Below are positions 44,337 to 53,994 of a stretch of DNA of 64,000 bases, piece after piece. How positions within the stretch are numbered: position 1 is the first letter of the stretch; each line of letters begins with the position of its first letter. The stretch is from positions 1,612,001-1,676,000 of the forward strand of contig QXCW01000002.1 in NCBI GenBank assembly GCA_003550275.1. The letters run 5' to 3'. The position numbers and the translations under genes are program-made. This stretch comes from Flavobacteriaceae bacterium MAR_2010_72 (GTDB lineage Bacteria; Bacteroidota; Bacteroidia; Flavobacteriales; Flavobacteriaceae). Under the pieces are notes generated by a model, which did not search any database, was not told the DNA's origin, and saw nothing but the letters and a program-made list of their open reading frames with translations.

Positions 44337-46373
44337 TTATTTAATCACTATCCGTTCAGTCTTTAAAATTTCTCCATTGTTGTTAACAATGCGCATTAAA
44401 TATAACCCTGTAGGCAGTTTTTGAATATCAATCTTTTGACCCTGATTGTATGAGTTGTCTATTTTTGCACCAAGTACTAAAGAACCATTAATATTATAAA
44501 GTAAAATATTAGAGCTTCCTTCATCAGATATACCTTTTACATATAATGCGTCTGAAGCTGGATTTGGATATACCTTTATTGAAGACTCTATCGATTCTTC
44601 TTCACCACCAATGCTAGTTTTTTCAGTGTTCAATTCACCTGATGTTCTGGCAGTACTAGTAGAGCAATAGGTCACAGCACTTAAATCAACACTCATATTA
44701 GAAGTAGTATTACCATTAAAGCCGTCAGTTAAGCTCACAGTTACAGACTGAACCTTTCCTTTAATATCTACTATTTGAGAACTTAAGTTAGATCCACTAA
44801 ATGTTCCGTATGTCTTTGTAATACCAAGTCCATCTTTGTAGATAACGGTTACATTTTCAATGTATTTATTACTTTCTTTTCCTTTTAGCCTATCGTCTAA
44901 TCCACTTACAGTAAATAATATATCTTGACTGTTTGTTGGTAAATTCAAGGTTGTTGAATTGGATCCAGAACCAGAATGTGTCAGTGGGTTTTTACTAAAG
45001 TTACTAGTGCTTTCAGTGCATCCACTACTTTCACAACCATCAGGAATACCATTGTTATTAGCATCTATTCTATCGTCTTGTCCAGGGCATTGATCTACAC
45101 TATCGCAAATAGTATCTCCATCGCTATCTGTACATGGAGGAGGATTTGAGCCATTTCCGCAATAAGTAACTGAACTAAAATTGATGTTCAAAGTAGAATC
45201 AGAATTCCCATCATAACTATCTTTTAAACTTACAGTAACAGATTGCACTTCACCTTGAATATTTACATTTGCAGAGCTCACATTAAGTCCGCTGTAGGAC
45301 CTATAAGTTTTCAAGGCACCGAGTCCATCTCTATAGGTTACAGTAACGTTTTCAATATATTTATTACTCTCTTTTCCTTTGGTTTTTTCATCAATATTGT
45401 TAATTGTAAAGGAAACGTCTTTACTACCGCTAGGTAATGCTAATGAAATAGTCGATTCACCAGACCCTGAATGATTTAATTGGTCTTGATTAAAATTAGT
45501 TGTTTGTTGCGTGCATGTATTTAAATCCTCGCAACCATCTGGGATTCCATTATTATTAGTGTCAATTGAATCGTCTTGACCAGGACATTGATCATAAGCA
45601 TCACACACACCATCGTTATCTGTATCTGCATAAGTACCAGAACACCCACAATCTGTGTCATAAACATCATTAACCGTACAAGGATTTCCGTCATCACAAG
45701 CTGTACCGATTAAGGCATCATTTAATCCGGGACATTGATCGTCTGAATCACAAACTCCATCATTATCAGCATCTGAAGTACAGTTTTGTGGCGCTCCTCC
45801 TGAAGAAATTGATACTTCGTCGATGTTAATATTATATTGATTATAAGAATTATGATGTCTGAAAGCTATATAAACCACATTACCAGCCAAAGCAGATATA
45901 TTTAATGTTCTTGTAACAAAAGTTCCAGCACCTCCAACTTCGTCAATGTATTCACCTCGTTTTACAGAGCTGGATTCAAAAGCCGATGTTTGGTTACTTG
46001 TAGCAGCATAAACCGTATAAAATTCATGCGCGAAAGCTGCTAATTCCGCTCTAATTTTATATGACACCACAATATTATCATTTGGTGAAAATGAAGTTAA
46101 GTTTATAGCGTGCGAGACAATCCAATTGTCTGGTGTTAATGCTCCAGAAGATGTGTAAAATGAATTTGAAGCGATTACCTTGTGCCCACCGTAGTAAGAA
46201 GAGTACTGCCACCAATACCAATTATTTCCATCTTTGTCTTTATCAACAACATTCCAACACACATTAATAACATTGGTGTCAAAACGTTCAATAATAGGTA
46301 AGGTTTCATCGCATTGGGCTTTCGCCGTGAAAATGGCACAAGAAAGCGCCATAAAACATAAAATTTTATTCAT
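44337..46373 (-). CDS. T9SS-secreted choice-of-anchor J protein with TSP3 calcium repeats
   Basis: 678 residues. Signal peptide to AKAQ (20). A choice-of-anchor J domain (21-190), close paralog of the neighbour. Thrombospondin type 3-like Ca-binding repeats (about 200-283: DADNDGVCDSDDQCPG, DTDNDGVCDAYDQCPG). A beta module of about 115 residues (292-405) is repeated at 458-570 (both contain KGKESNKYIENVTV), with a further TSP3 segment (415-447) between them. A T9SS type A sorting domain (about 598-678; VYPNPASDALYV, KLPTGLYLMRI) closes it. Surface display by T9SS is well supported; the ligand is unknown. Confidence 0.85.
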   Translation of the reverse strand: MNKILCFMALSCAIFTAKAQCDETLPIIERFDTNVINVCWNVVDKDKDGNNWYWWQYSSYYGGHKVIASNSFYTSSGALTPDNWIVSHAINLTSFSPNDNIVVSYKIRAELAAFAHEFYTVYAATSNQTSAFESSSVKRGEYIDEVGGAGTFVTRTLNISALAGNVVYIAFRHHNSYNQYNINIDEVSISSGGAPQNCTSDADNDGVCDSDDQCPGLNDALIGTACDDGNPCTVNDVYDTDCGCSGTYADTDNDGVCDAYDQCPGQDDSIDTNNNGIPDGCEDLNTCTQQTTNFNQDQLNHSGSGESTISLALPSGSKDVSFTINNIDEKTKGKESNKYIENVTVTYRDGLGALKTYRSYSGLNVSSANVNIQGEVQSVTVSLKDSYDGNSDSTLNINFSSVTYCGNGSNPPPCTDSDGDTICDSVDQCPGQDDRIDANNNGIPDGCESSGCTESTSNFSKNPLTHSGSGSNSTTLNLPTNSQDILFTVSGLDDRLKGKESNKYIENVTVIYKDGLGITKTYGTFSGSNLSSQIVDIKGKVQSVTVSLTDGFNGNTTSNMSVDLSAVTYCSTSTARTSGELNTEKTSIGGEEESIESSIKVYPNPASDALYVKGISDEGSSNILLYNINGSLVLGAKIDNSYNQGQKIDIQKLPTGLYLMRIVNNNGEILKTERIVIK

Positions 46374-46395
46374 AACATAATAGGTTTAGTTGGGA

Positions 46396-46426
46396 TAAAC
46401 GTATTAAAAAGAAGTAAACAAACCAA
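46396..46426 (-). promoter_or_regulatory. Bacteroidota-type promoter of the 678-residue cargo gene
   Basis: On the minus strand, TTG (46426-46424), 20 nt, then TACGTTTA (46403-46396); 22 bp before the ATG. Spacing is identical to the promoter of the shorter paralog although the spacer sequences differ. Confidence 0.6.
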
Positions 46427-46445
46427 CAGATAAACCTTATTATAT

Positions 46446-46465
46446 GTATTTAATCGATGAAATAC
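46446..46465. promoter_or_regulatory. 20-bp palindrome, candidate operator (copy 2)
   Basis: The same GTATTTAATCGATGAAATAC as at 43954, again 19 nt upstream of the -33 TTG. Conservation of the palindrome and spacing, while the DNA between palindrome and gene has diverged, suggests selection for regulator binding. The 256 bp beyond it (46466-46721) show no gene or clear structure. Confidence 0.6.
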
Positions 46466-46721
46466 GCGGGTTTTTACAGAAATGTAAGGTAAAACTTGCT
46501 TAAACTTTGAAATAATTGCTATTAATTTAATCCCCAAATTATTATAGATACGCTCAAAACAACGTTTTAGACGTTTAAACGTAAAAATTTTGGCAAAAAT
46601 AAATTTTTTATGACAGGTATAAAACTCTGAAGCGAATAGTTATTAACAATTATAGTGTTGATTATCAAAACAATAAAATCGAATTTTTAGATTTATGGTT
46701 ATAAGGAGTTATAGTATGGTT

Positions 46722-47087
46722 TTAAGTTAATAAAGAGTTGGCCCAAACAACCGCTTCATCAAGCTGTTTAAAAATTCCAAAAGGTTTGTTTAAAAAGAGT
46801 TTTTCAACTTCAGCATTTCCTTTGGCTCTGTAGTCTTTATAAACCACTGCAAACCCTTTTAAATTATCAATCTTTCCTGTTTTAAAATAAATAGAGGGAT
46901 CAACTGCATAGGAATTCAAACGATTTGTTATGTATACAAAGTTTTTGTCTTTATAATAGGTTTCAACAATATCCAATAATATGTCGTTGTGTTTTGGTAA
47001 AATGGTTATACCTTCATTCATTGTTACAATTAGGGAATTGTCATGGATTTCTAGATCACAAAAATCTAACCGTATAAATTTGTTCAT
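46722..47087 (-). CDS. STAS/SpoIIAA-like protein of unknown function
   Basis: 121 residues, no signal peptide. It resembles flavobacterial SpoIIAA/STAS-like proteins with alternating strands and helices and a C-terminal FGIFKQLDEAVVWANSLL helix, which is the most recognisable part. No catalytic motif. Relatives are single genes without assigned function. It is separated from clpC by the nested inverted repeat at 47118-47238. Confidence 0.65.
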   Translation of the reverse strand: MNKFIRLDFCDLEIHDNSLIVTMNEGITILPKHNDILLDIVETYYKDKNFVYITNRLNSYAVDPSIYFKTGKIDNLKGFAVVYKDYRAKGNAEVEKLFLNKPFGIFKQLDEAVVWANSLLT

Positions 47088-47117
47088 AATATAATTCCGA
47101 GCTTAAGTAAAAGAAGC

Positions 47118-47238
47118 TGTCTAAAAAGGTTGTTATCTGTCAGTTCGAGAGCAGTCGAGAACTAACCAACTACTGAAAATCAATAGGTTTCGACTGCGTT
47201 CAACCTGACAAAATCCAGTTTTTATTACTTTTTAGACA
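47118..47238. repeat. Nested inverted-repeat element between clpC and the STAS-like gene
   Basis: Outer perfect 11-bp arms TGTCTAAAAAG (47118-47128) and CTTTTTAGACA (47228-47238). Inside them lie imperfect arms of about 23 bp (47138-47160 and 47188-47210) with the cores GCAGTCGA and TCGACTGC, ending in TGTCA/TGACA. The element is 121 bp with no ORF. It resembles the short interspersed palindromes I associate with flavobacterial genomes, but no second copy is in the window. Confidence 0.7.
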
Positions 47239-47263
47239 ATCTCTTTGAAATATACTTATAAGA

Positions 47264-49816
47264 TTAAGATTCCGTCTGCTTTTCAGACTTTTCAATTTTA
47301 ATGGTTAGTTCGTTTGTTTTAGAGTCTAAATCCATTATAATTTTATCACCTTCTTGTATTTTTGAATTAATGATCTCTTCGGCAAGCGCATCTTCAATAT
47401 ACTTTTGTATAGCTCTTTTTAAAGGTCTGGCACCGTATTGCTTATCAAAACCTTTTTCAGCTATATAAGCTTTGGCCGATTTACTTAATTTAAGTTCATA
47501 ACCAAGATCCTTAATTCTAGTTATTAAAAAAGCGAGTTCAATATCAATGATTTTATTGATGTCTTCCTGCTCTAAAGCATTGAATACCATAACATCATCA
47601 ATTCTATTTAAAAACTCTGGAGCAAATGCCTTTTTAAGCGCATTTTCAATTATACTTCTTGAGTTATCATCTGCTTGAGCTACTTTTGCGGCTGTACCGA
47701 ATCCAACGCCTTGGCCAAAATCTTTTAACTTTCTGGCTCCAATATTAGAAGTCATTATTAATATGGTGTTTCTAAAATCAATCTTGCGTCCTAAACTATC
47801 GGTTAAATAACCGTCATCTAAAACTTGTAACAACATATTAAATACATCTGGATGGGCTTTTTCGATCTCATCGAGTAAAACCACGGCGTAGGGTTTACGA
47901 CGAATTTTTTCAGTCAATTGACCTCCTTCTTCATACCCCACATATCCCGGAGGTGCACCTACAAGACGAGATATGGAAAATTTCTCCATATATTCACTCA
48001 TATCGATACGCACCAATGCATCATCACTATCAAAAAGTTCTCGAGCCAAAACCTTGGCTAACTGTGTTTTACCAACACCTGTTTGACCTAAAAATATAAA
48101 TGACCCAATGGGTTTATTAGGATCTTTCAGTCCTGCACGATTTCTCTGAATGGCTTTAACAACTTTAGATACGGCTTCATCTTGACCAATTACTTTACCT
48201 TTTATAAGTTCTGGAAGTTTGGCGAGTTTGTTGCTTTCGGTTTGAGCAATTCTATTTACTGGAATTCCAGTCATCATGGAAACCACATCTGCGACATTAT
48301 CTTCAGTTACGATTTCTTTATGGAGTTTTGTTTCTTCTTCCCATTTTTCTTGGGCGAGCACTAAATCCTTTTCAAGTCGTTTTTCATCATCACGTAATTT
48401 TGCGGCTTCTTCATATTTTTGTTTTTTCACCACAGAATTTTTGGTAGTTTTAACTTCTTCAAGCTTCTTTTCTAATTCAAGAATCTGCTTTGGGACAGCA
48501 ATATTAGTGATATGAACACGTGAACCTGCTTCATCTAATGCATCGATGGCCTTGTCTGGTAAAAAACGTTCGGTCATATAGCGATTGGTCAATTTCACAC
48601 AGGCTAGAATAGCTTCATCGGTATATTCTACGTTATGATGCTCTTCATATTTTTCTTTAATGTTATTTAAAATTTGAATGGTCTCCTCAACAGTAGTTGG
48701 TTCAACAATCACTTTTTGAAAACGTCGCTCCAATGCGCCATCCTTTTCAATATATTGTCTGTATTCATCTAGCGTAGTAGCACCAACACATTGAATTTCT
48801 CCACGAGCCAAAGCGGGCTTAAACATATTTGAAGCATCTAAACTTCCTGTGGCGCCTCCAGCTCCAACAATGGTGTGAATTTCATCAATAAACAATATAA
48901 TGTCATCATTCTTTTCAAGCTCGTTCATGACGGCTTTCATCCGTTCTTCAAACTGACCTCTATATTTTGTACCGGCTACTAAACTTGCTAAATCTAAAGT
49001 CACAACACGTTTATTGAACAAAATACGAGACACTTTTCGCTTTACGATTCGCAAGGCAAGACCTTCGGCAATGGCCGATTTACCTACGCCAGGCTCACCA
49101 ATTAGCAACGGGTTGTTTTTCTTGCGACGACTTAAAATTTGGGAAACACGTTGGATTTCCTTTTCTCTACCTACCACGGGGTCTAATTTATCTTCTTCGG
49201 CTAAAGCCGTTAAATCCCTTCCAAAATTATCCAGAACTGGTGTTTTGGATTTTTTAGTAGATTTTGTGCTTGATTGGCTGAAAGGATTTTGCTTTGCATC
49301 GTCGTCCTCATGTGCATCATCATCTTCTGAAAAAGATTCAGATTTTGGCGCATCTAAATAATCGTCGTCACTTGTTATCATAAATTTGAATTGTTCTTTA
49401 ACATTATCATAATCTACTTTTAGCTTATTTAAAAGTTTGGTAGTAGGGTCGTTTTCATTTCTTAAAATACAAAGCAATAAATGTGCAGTATTTATTGAAG
49501 TACTTTGAAAAAGTTTGGCTTCTAAAAAAGTGGTTTTTAGGGCGCGCTCGGCTTGTCTAGTAAGGTGTAGGTTCTTTTTTTCGTTGGAAGAAATTCCGCT
49601 GTTTGGATTTGCCGGGCTTAATATTTCAACTTTTCGCCTTAAATGATTGAGATCGATTTGTAGGGCGCTTAAAATATCAATTGCTTTTCCACTGCCATCA
49701 CGAAGTAGCCCCAACATTAAATGTTCGGTACCTATAAAATCGTGGCCTAAACGCAATGCCTCTTCTTTACTGTAGGCTATAACGTCTTTGACTCTTGGTG
49801 AAAAATTGTCATCCAT
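47264..49816 (-). CDS. clpC: ATP-dependent Clp protease ATP-binding subunit ClpC
   Basis: 850 residues. Clp_N repeats (1-145), first AAA+ domain with Walker A GEPGVGKSA (240-248) and DEIHTIVGAGG, a UVR-type coiled segment (KKQKYEEAAKLRDDEKRLEKD), second AAA+ domain with GQTGVGKTQLAK (about 570), and the ClpB_D2-small C-terminal domain. An acidic, Ser-rich linker (about 155-190) follows the N-domain. It unfolds substrates for ClpP in protein quality control. Flavobacterial ClpC has no CtsR partner visible here. Divergent from gyrA. Confidence 0.95.
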   Translation of the reverse strand: MDDNFSPRVKDVIAYSKEEALRLGHDFIGTEHLMLGLLRDGSGKAIDILSALQIDLNHLRRKVEILSPANPNSGISSNEKKNLHLTRQAERALKTTFLEAKLFQSTSINTAHLLLCILRNENDPTTKLLNKLKVDYDNVKEQFKFMITSDDDYLDAPKSESFSEDDDAHEDDDAKQNPFSQSSTKSTKKSKTPVLDNFGRDLTALAEEDKLDPVVGREKEIQRVSQILSRRKKNNPLLIGEPGVGKSAIAEGLALRIVKRKVSRILFNKRVVTLDLASLVAGTKYRGQFEERMKAVMNELEKNDDIILFIDEIHTIVGAGGATGSLDASNMFKPALARGEIQCVGATTLDEYRQYIEKDGALERRFQKVIVEPTTVEETIQILNNIKEKYEEHHNVEYTDEAILACVKLTNRYMTERFLPDKAIDALDEAGSRVHITNIAVPKQILELEKKLEEVKTTKNSVVKKQKYEEAAKLRDDEKRLEKDLVLAQEKWEEETKLHKEIVTEDNVADVVSMMTGIPVNRIAQTESNKLAKLPELIKGKVIGQDEAVSKVVKAIQRNRAGLKDPNKPIGSFIFLGQTGVGKTQLAKVLARELFDSDDALVRIDMSEYMEKFSISRLVGAPPGYVGYEEGGQLTEKIRRKPYAVVLLDEIEKAHPDVFNMLLQVLDDGYLTDSLGRKIDFRNTILIMTSNIGARKLKDFGQGVGFGTAAKVAQADDNSRSIIENALKKAFAPEFLNRIDDVMVFNALEQEDINKIIDIELAFLITRIKDLGYELKLSKSAKAYIAEKGFDKQYGARPLKRAIQKYIEDALAEEIINSKIQEGDKIIMDLDSKTNELTIKIEKSEKQTES

Positions 49817-50004
49817 AATAAAATCCTTTCTGCATTAAAAATAATAAAAACATGTGTATAAAGTCAAAAACTATACCTTAAATGTTTTCAATATGGCTAA
49901 TAGAGTGAAAAATCTTTAAAAACTCAAAATATTTAACAAGATACTTATCAAATAAATGCAGAGAATTATTGTTAATAAAAAACACTAAAAAAGCCCTGAT
50001 AAAG

Positions 50005-50036
50005 TTGAGCAACAACTATCAAAATACTTATATTAG
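50005..50036 (+). promoter_or_regulatory. Probable gyrA promoter
   Basis: TTG (50005-50007), 21 nt, then TATATTAG (50029-50036), a near match to TTG-N19-21-TAnnTTTG, 40 bp before the gyrA ATG. Confidence 0.5.
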
Positions 50037-50076
50037 CACGATTTGAAAACCTACAAAAAATCTAATTAAAATATAT

Positions 50077-52641
50077 ATGATAGAAGGAGAAAAACTGATT
50101 CCAATTAACATTGAGGATGAAATGAAATCGGCTTACATTGATTATTCAATGTCCGTCATTGTGTCACGTGCCTTGCCAGATGTGAGAGATGGTTTAAAAC
50201 CAGTTCACAGACGTGTTTTGTATGGTATGCATGAATTGGGAGTAAGATCTAATACCGCACACAAAAAGTCAGCAAGAATTGTTGGTGAAGTTTTAGGTAA
50301 ATACCATCCACATGGTGATACGTCGGTATATGATACCATGGTGCGTATGGCACAAGAATGGAGTTTACGCTACATGTTGGTAGATGGTCAAGGTAACTTT
50401 GGCTCTGTAGATGGTGATAGTCCTGCGGCTATGCGTTATACTGAAGCAAGGATGCGAAAGATATCTGAAGACATGTTGGCAGATATTGATAAAGAAACCG
50501 TAGACCACAAGTTAAATTTTGATGATACATTAGAAGAACCAACCGTTCTTCCAACTAGAATCCCAGGACTATTAGTTAATGGTGCTTCTGGTATTGCTGT
50601 GGGAATGGCGACAAATATGCCTCCTCACAACTTGACTGAAGTTGTTGATGGTACAATAGCCTATATTGATAATCCCGATATTGAAATTGATGAGCTTATT
50701 ACTCATGTAAAAGCTCCTGATTTTCCTACTGGTGGTACGATTTATGGATACGATGGTGTTCGTGAAGCCTTTAAAACGGGTAGAGGACGAATTGTTATTA
50801 GAGGAAAAGCCAATATAGAAGAAGTACAGGGTCGTGAATCAATCGTTGTTACAGAGATTCCATATCAAGTCAATAAGGCCGATATGATCAAGAAAACTGC
50901 CGATTTAGTTAATGATAAAAAAATTGATGGGATTTCTACAATTCGTGATGAATCTGATAGAAATGGGATGCGTATTGTATACGTCTTGAAGCGTGATGCT
51001 ATACCAAATATTGTATTGAATACTTTATATAAGTACACAGCATTACAATCGTCATTTAGTGTTAACAATATTGCTCTCGTAAATGGCAGACCTCAATTAT
51101 TAAATTTAAAAGAACTTATTCATCATTTTGTTGAGCATCGACACGAAGTTGTTGTAAGACGAACTAGATATGAGTTGCGAAAAGCTGAAGAACGTGCTCA
51201 TATATTAGAAGGATTAATTATTGCATCTGATAATATTGATGAAGTTATCGCCTTAATTCGTGCGTCTTCAAATGCAGATGAAGCTCGTGAGAAATTGATT
51301 GAGCGCTTTGAGCTTTCCGAAATTCAGGCGAAAGCTATTGTAGAGATGCGTTTGCGTCAATTAACTGGACTGGAGCAAGACAAATTACGTTCTGAATACG
51401 AAGAATTGATGAAAACCATTGAAGATTTAAAAGACATTCTTGATAAAAAAGAACGTCGTATGGAAATCATCAAAGATGAACTTTTGACGGTTAAGGATAA
51501 ATATGGTGACGAGCGTCGTTCTATTATTGAGTATGCTGGTGGTGATTTAAGTATTGAAGATATGATTGCTGATGAGCAAGTAGTAATCACTATTTCTCAT
51601 GCAGGTTATATTAAGCGTACCTCATTGACCGAATATAAAACACAAAATAGAGGAGGAGTTGGCCAAAAAGCATCTACAACTCGTAATGAAGATTTTCTAG
51701 AACACCTTTTTGTTGGTACCAATCACCAATATATGTTGTTCTTTACCCAAAAGGGAAAATGTTTCTGGATGCGCGTTTATGAAATTCCTGAAGGAAGTAA
51801 AACGTCCAAAGGTAGAGCAATCCAAAACCTTATCAATATAGAACAAGATGACAAGGTCAAGGCTTTCATTTGTACACAAGACCTGAAAGACGAGGAGTAC
51901 ATCAACGGCCATTATGTAATCATGGCTACAAAACAAGGTCAGGTAAAGAAAACTTCTTTAGAGCAATATTCTCGCCCAAGAACTAACGGTATTAACGCCA
52001 TTACTATTAAGGAAGACGATGAGTTACTTGAAGCTAAATTAACCACTGGTAACAGTCAAGTGATGTTAGCATTGCGTTCTGGAAAAGCCATTAGATTTGA
52101 AGAAAGCAAAACAAGACCTATGGGTCGAAATGCTTCTGGTGTTAGAGGAATCACTTTAGCTAATGATAAAGATGAGGTTATAGGAATGGTTGCCGTAGAA
52201 AATCCGCAAGAAGAAACAGTTTTAGTGGTTTCAGAAAATGGTTACGGTAAACGAACCTTCATTGATGATCCAGAAGATGGCGAGCCTGTATATCGAATTA
52301 CAAATCGAGGTGGAAAAGGTGTAAAAACTATTTCAATTACTGAAAAAACAGGTAATCTGGTGGCCATCAAAACAGTAACTGATGATGATGATTTAATGAT
52401 TATCAATAAATCGGGCATTGCTATTAGGCTAGAAGTTGCTAACTTGCGAACCATGGGAAGAGCCACTCAAGGTGTTAAGTTAATCAACTTGAAAGGAAAC
52501 GACTCTATTGCGGCGGTTGCTAAGGTAATGCGAGATGAAGACGACGAAGTCATTTCAGAAGCATTGGAGAACCCTAATTTAGAAGGTGATTCTGAAAATG
52601 GCACAACTCTTGATAATTTACAAGACGAAAATAATAATTAA
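50077..52641 (+). CDS. gyrA: DNA gyrase subunit A
   Basis: 854 residues. The N-terminal breakage-reunion domain begins [20 protein letters not shown], with the catalytic Tyr121 in MRYTEARM and GVGVRSN-type GMHELGV and [12 protein letters not shown] motifs. The C-terminal beta-pinwheel contains a GyrA box-like TNRGGKG (742-748), which marks it as GyrA and not ParC. With GyrB it introduces negative supercoils. No substitution of note is visible around the quinolone region (HGDTSVYDT keeps Ser and an acidic position replaced by Tyr-Asp as in relatives). Followed after 24 bp by a TPR gene. Confidence 0.96.
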   Translation: MIEGEKLIPINIEDEMKSAYIDYSMSVIVSRALPDVRDGLKPVHRRVLYGMHELGVRSNTAHKKSARIVGEVLGKYHPHGDTSVYDTMVRMAQEWSLRYMLVDGQGNFGSVDGDSPAAMRYTEARMRKISEDMLADIDKETVDHKLNFDDTLEEPTVLPTRIPGLLVNGASGIAVGMATNMPPHNLTEVVDGTIAYIDNPDIEIDELITHVKAPDFPTGGTIYGYDGVREAFKTGRGRIVIRGKANIEEVQGRESIVVTEIPYQVNKADMIKKTADLVNDKKIDGISTIRDESDRNGMRIVYVLKRDAIPNIVLNTLYKYTALQSSFSVNNIALVNGRPQLLNLKELIHHFVEHRHEVVVRRTRYELRKAEERAHILEGLIIASDNIDEVIALIRASSNADEAREKLIERFELSEIQAKAIVEMRLRQLTGLEQDKLRSEYEELMKTIEDLKDILDKKERRMEIIKDELLTVKDKYGDERRSIIEYAGGDLSIEDMIADEQVVITISHAGYIKRTSLTEYKTQNRGGVGQKASTTRNEDFLEHLFVGTNHQYMLFFTQKGKCFWMRVYEIPEGSKTSKGRAIQNLINIEQDDKVKAFICTQDLKDEEYINGHYVIMATKQGQVKKTSLEQYSRPRTNGINAITIKEDDELLEAKLTTGNSQVMLALRSGKAIRFEESKTRPMGRNASGVRGITLANDKDEVIGMVAVENPQEETVLVVSENGYGKRTFIDDPEDGEPVYRITNRGGKGVKTISITEKTGNLVAIKTVTDDDDLMIINKSGIAIRLEVANLRTMGRATQGVKLINLKGNDSIAAVAKVMRDEDDEVISEALENPNLEGDSENGTTLDNLQDENNN

Positions 52642-52665
52642 CTCAAAAACTAAAATTTAAGTAAA

Positions 52666-53940
52666 ATGAAAAAAAGATTAATCATTGCTTTAGCCCTTAT
52701 GGTTAGTGGTTTTTCTTTCGCACAGAAAGATGAAATAAAAACTGCGGAACGAGCAATAAAAGATAACAATTTTGCAGAAGCTAAATCTGCTTTAAATGCA
52801 GCTCAAGCTTTAGTCGGTTCTACTGATGAGAAAACACAAGCCAAATATTACTTCTTAAAAGGTCAAGCCTTATATGCTAATGGTGCCGGCTCTAATGCTG
52901 ATATTGATGCTGCAATAGAAAGCTTTAATAAAGTAAAGAAAATTGAAGCTGATTCAGGGAAAGAAAAGTATACACCTGAAGTTGAAGAAATTAAAGTGCA
53001 AATGTTGAGTAATTTCCTTACTAAAGGACAAGCGGCTTTAGAACAAAAGCAATACATCAAGTCATCAGATCATTTTGAAAAGGCTTACAGAATGTCTCCA
53101 AAAGACACCATCTATTTGTATTATGCGGCTTCTACTGCGGTTTCAGCTCAAGATTATGACAAATCATTAGGACTTTATGAAGAACTCAAAGATTTAGGTT
53201 TCACTGGAGAAGAAATGGAGTATACAGCTGTAAATAAAGCGACGAATGAAGAAGAAGGTTTTGCTAACAAAAGTATGAGAGATATCGCTATGAAATCTGG
53301 AGATTATATTAAACCTGAAGACAAAAAAAGTGAGTCTAAAGCTTCAGAGATCATGAAGAATATTGCCCTTATATATGTAAGTAAAGGTGATAATGAAAAA
53401 GCTATTTCTGCCATAAAAGATGCTCGCGAAGAAAGTCCAGATGATTTGAATTTATTAATTACCGAAGCTAACGTACAGTTAAAATTAGGTAATAGGGATG
53501 CATTTAAGGTATTAATGGAGGAAGCAACCACTAAAGATCCTGATAATGCAGAGCTACAATACAATTTAGGGGTTATTGCTGCCGAAGGTGGCGACAATGA
53601 GGCTGCTAAAAAATATTATGCAAGAGCAATAGAATTGAACCCAGAATATGCAGATGCGCAAAATAATATGGCAGTTTTGATTCTTGCAAAAGATGAAGAA
53701 ATTATTGAAAAAATGAATGCTCTTGGAAATTCAACTGCTGACAATAAAAAATACGATGAGTATAAAGAAGCTAGATTGGATATCTATAAAGAGGCTATAC
53801 CGTATTTAGAAAAAGCGTTTAATATTAAGCCTAATGTCTCAACTGCTAAAACACTAATGAATATTTATAGTGCCATAGGAGATACTGTTAAATTCAAAGA
53901 AATGAAAGCTAAAGTTGAAGCTCTAGAGAGTGGAAATTAA
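52666..53940 (+). CDS. Exported tetratricopeptide-repeat protein
   Basis: 424 residues with signal peptide MKKRLIIALALMVSGFSFAQ. The mature part is helical repeats: several TPR-like units at about 25-60, 130-185 and 225-335, the clearest reading AELQYNLGVIAAEGGDNEAAKKYYARAI in short blocks around residues 295-325. It probably acts as a periplasmic scaffold. It is cotranscribed with gyrA (24-bp gap), a pairing often seen in Flavobacteriaceae, and ends at a strong terminator. Confidence 0.82.
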   Translation: MKKRLIIALALMVSGFSFAQKDEIKTAERAIKDNNFAEAKSALNAAQALVGSTDEKTQAKYYFLKGQALYANGAGSNADIDAAIESFNKVKKIEADSGKEKYTPEVEEIKVQMLSNFLTKGQAALEQKQYIKSSDHFEKAYRMSPKDTIYLYYAASTAVSAQDYDKSLGLYEELKDLGFTGEEMEYTAVNKATNEEEGFANKSMRDIAMKSGDYIKPEDKKSESKASEIMKNIALIYVSKGDNEKAISAIKDAREESPDDLNLLITEANVQLKLGNRDAFKVLMEEATTKDPDNAELQYNLGVIAAEGGDNEAAKKYYARAIELNPEYADAQNNMAVLILAKDEEIIEKMNALGNSTADNKKYDEYKEARLDIYKEAIPYLEKAFNIKPNVSTAKTLMNIYSAIGDTVKFKEMKAKVEALESGN

Positions 53941-53960
53941 GGTTTAAGCATTTACATATA

Positions 53961-53994
53961 AAAAAAGCTGCAAAATAATTGCAGCTTTTTTTAT
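53961..53994. terminator. Bidirectional terminator of gyrA-TPR and the NlpC/P60 gene
   Basis: A perfect 13-bp stem (AAAAAAGCTGCAA with TTGCAGCTTTTTT) with a 5-6-nt loop, rich in A on one side and T on the other, so it works in both directions. It abuts the stop codon of the leftward gene at 53991. Confidence 0.88.

Noticed and set aside
27362-46721. Genomic island of recent horizontal origin with integrase or IS borders
   Set aside because: No transposase, integrase, tRNA junction or direct repeat borders were found; local duplication explains the paralogs.
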